DNA of 64,000 nucleotides from Bacteroidota bacterium (GTDB lineage: Bacteria; Bacteroidota; Bacteroidia; Chitinophagales; Chitinophagaceae). The notes beneath the pieces were generated by a model that was not told the origin of the DNA, ran no database searches, and worked only from the letters and a program-made list of their open reading frames with translations. The DNA lies in contig JAKQEA010000072.1 in NCBI GenBank assembly GCA_029558715.1, positions 1 to 64,000 on the forward strand, written 5' to 3'. Shown here piece after piece: positions 63,190-64,000 of this stretch (within the stretch, counting starts at the first letter, position 1; every line of letters begins with the position of its first letter). A program made the position numbers and the translations under genes.

Positions 63190-64000
63190 TTATGATACCT
63201 TTTTTGGCGCAGGTTTCTTCTGTTGATTATTAAAATTGTACGCTATTGTCAACCTGTAGTTACGGGTTTGTGTAAGGCTATAACTTTCCAGGTTGAAATT
63301 AGTACCATAAGTATATATGCGGCGCTGCTGGTTAGCAAAAGGGTCAATTGTATTAACTGTTATAATAAGTTTCTTATTTAAAAACTTCCGCTGAATGCCC
63401 AAGTTCATGCTCGTATTCCAGCGGGCATACCCCTGTGGTGAGGCAAACCTGTTCAGGTTAAACCCGCCATTAAAGCTCCACATTTCTGTGGGAGTGAAAT
63501 TGGAAGTAAGATTTGATGTGAAGGAACCTCCATCCCTGAATTTTCTTACTGTTTTATCAAACTCACTATACTTACTATAAGTATAACTGGTGCTGAAATT
63601 TACTTTCAGTTTCTTTGTCAGTGTAATACCATTCCAACTGCTTATTTCATACTCTTTCCGGCCGCTGATGTTTTCCCAGGTAATCTGTGTCTTTCCTTCT
63701 TCCAGCAATGTTCTAACCTGGCTGAAAACGTCTTCCACCACATTATATCCAAATCCAAGATTCAGAAAATACTTAGCCTTCGTTCTTCCAAGTATAAAGT
63801 CGAAATTATGAGCAGTAGAAGCTTCCAGGCCGGCATTACCAAAGCGAACATTATAAGGATCTGAAAAATCTATAGTCGGATTCAATTCTCCGATACCCGG
63901 CCGGCGAATACTTCTGCGATAGGCAAACGTAAGACTCAGTTTTTCCTTCCAGGTCTTATTGATATTGGCAAAAGGCAACCATGTCAGGTAATTATTCTTT
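63190..64000 (-). CDS. Outer-membrane beta-barrel protein, C-terminal part (continues beyond window)
   Basis: The frame is open from stop 63190 up to the window edge at 64000, giving about 269 residues. It reads FSDPYNVRFGNAGLEASTAHNFDFIL, WSFNGGFNLNRFASPQGYARWNTSMNLGIQRKFLNKKLIITVNT and SLTQTRNYRLTIAYNFNNQQKK, the repeated alternating strands of the TonB-receptor-like OMP_b-brl_3 family. The plug and N-terminal domains, and the start, lie outside. Confidence 0.85.
   Translation of the reverse strand, partial: KNNYLTWLPFANINKTWKEKLSLTFAYRRSIRRPGIGELNPTIDFSDPYNVRFGNAGLEASTAHNFDFILGRTKAKYFLNLGFGYNVVEDVFSQVRTLLEEGKTQITWENISGRKEYEISSWNGITLTKKLKVNFSTSYTYSKYSEFDKTVRKFRDGGSFTSNLTSNFTPTEMWSFNGGFNLNRFASPQGYARWNTSMNLGIQRKFLNKKLIITVNTIDPFANQQRRIYTYGTNFNLESYSLTQTRNYRLTIAYNFNNQQKKPAPKKVS

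Overview
The window looks like a chromosomal segment from a Bacteroidota bacterium, most likely of the family Chitinophagaceae. The evidence is the combination of a gliding-motility/type IX secretion C-terminal domain protein paired with a PorP/SprF-type outer membrane protein, a GLPGLI-family protein, the DUF3822-rsmD gene pair, DUF5686 and DUF2279 proteins, many small lipoproteins with an S/G-C lipobox, and promoters resembling TTG...TAnnTTTG. The family assignment is an inference; the phylum is well supported. Most of the DNA is ordinary core chromosome at roughly 40% GC.

Layout. Positions 1-1540 are a decayed, mobile-element-flavoured edge: the first 61 codons of a REP-associated Y1 transposase (running off the left end), two tandem hairpin repeats in front of it, a lipoprotein gene broken by a frameshift and a stop codon, and a third hairpin. 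Then come a cysteine-desulfurase-like enzyme, a BlaI/BlaR1-type repressor-protease pair, and a PorP/SprF plus giant PKD-repeat protein operon (5.4-11.7 kb) preceded by about 0.7 kb of very AT-rich DNA. From 12.4 to 21.2 kb there is a housekeeping block: pyrE, a Nudix hydrolase, a thioesterase, coaD, pyrB, pyrR, a GLPGLI protein, pruA, a four-helix-bundle (S23/IVP-type) gene inside a repeat-bounded island, and prfB with a classical programmed +1 frameshift. From 21.3 to 26.6 kb lie lipoproteins of unknown function, a dienelactone-hydrolase-like protein and a CPBP-like membrane protein.

The RNase P RNA gene sits at 26.6-27.0 kb, followed by a Smr/DUF2027 protein, an APC permease, a prenyl synthase, RNase R, and a compact minus-strand run of lpxK, 5-formyl-THF cyclo-ligase, rsmD and DUF3822. 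After a MATE exporter and a TonB-dependent receptor come purC, a lactonase-type propeller, trhO, DUF5686, a penicillin acylase, LemA-M48, a second four-helix-bundle gene (frameshifted by one base and also flanked by repeats), pcm and a phospho-sugar mutase.

The right end holds two iron-sulfur proteins that look like partners in one electron-transfer unit but are separated by about 4 kb of unrelated genes, then a small conserved protein often misnamed 'ABC transporter ATPase', and the C-terminal part of an outer-membrane beta-barrel protein that runs off the window. No CRISPR array, tRNA, rRNA operon, prophage or obvious defence island was found. The most interesting non-standard signals are the hairpin/transposase edge with its doubly broken lipoprotein, the two repeat-bounded four-helix-bundle islands, the prfB recoding site, and the exact 285-bp triplication in the PKD protein.
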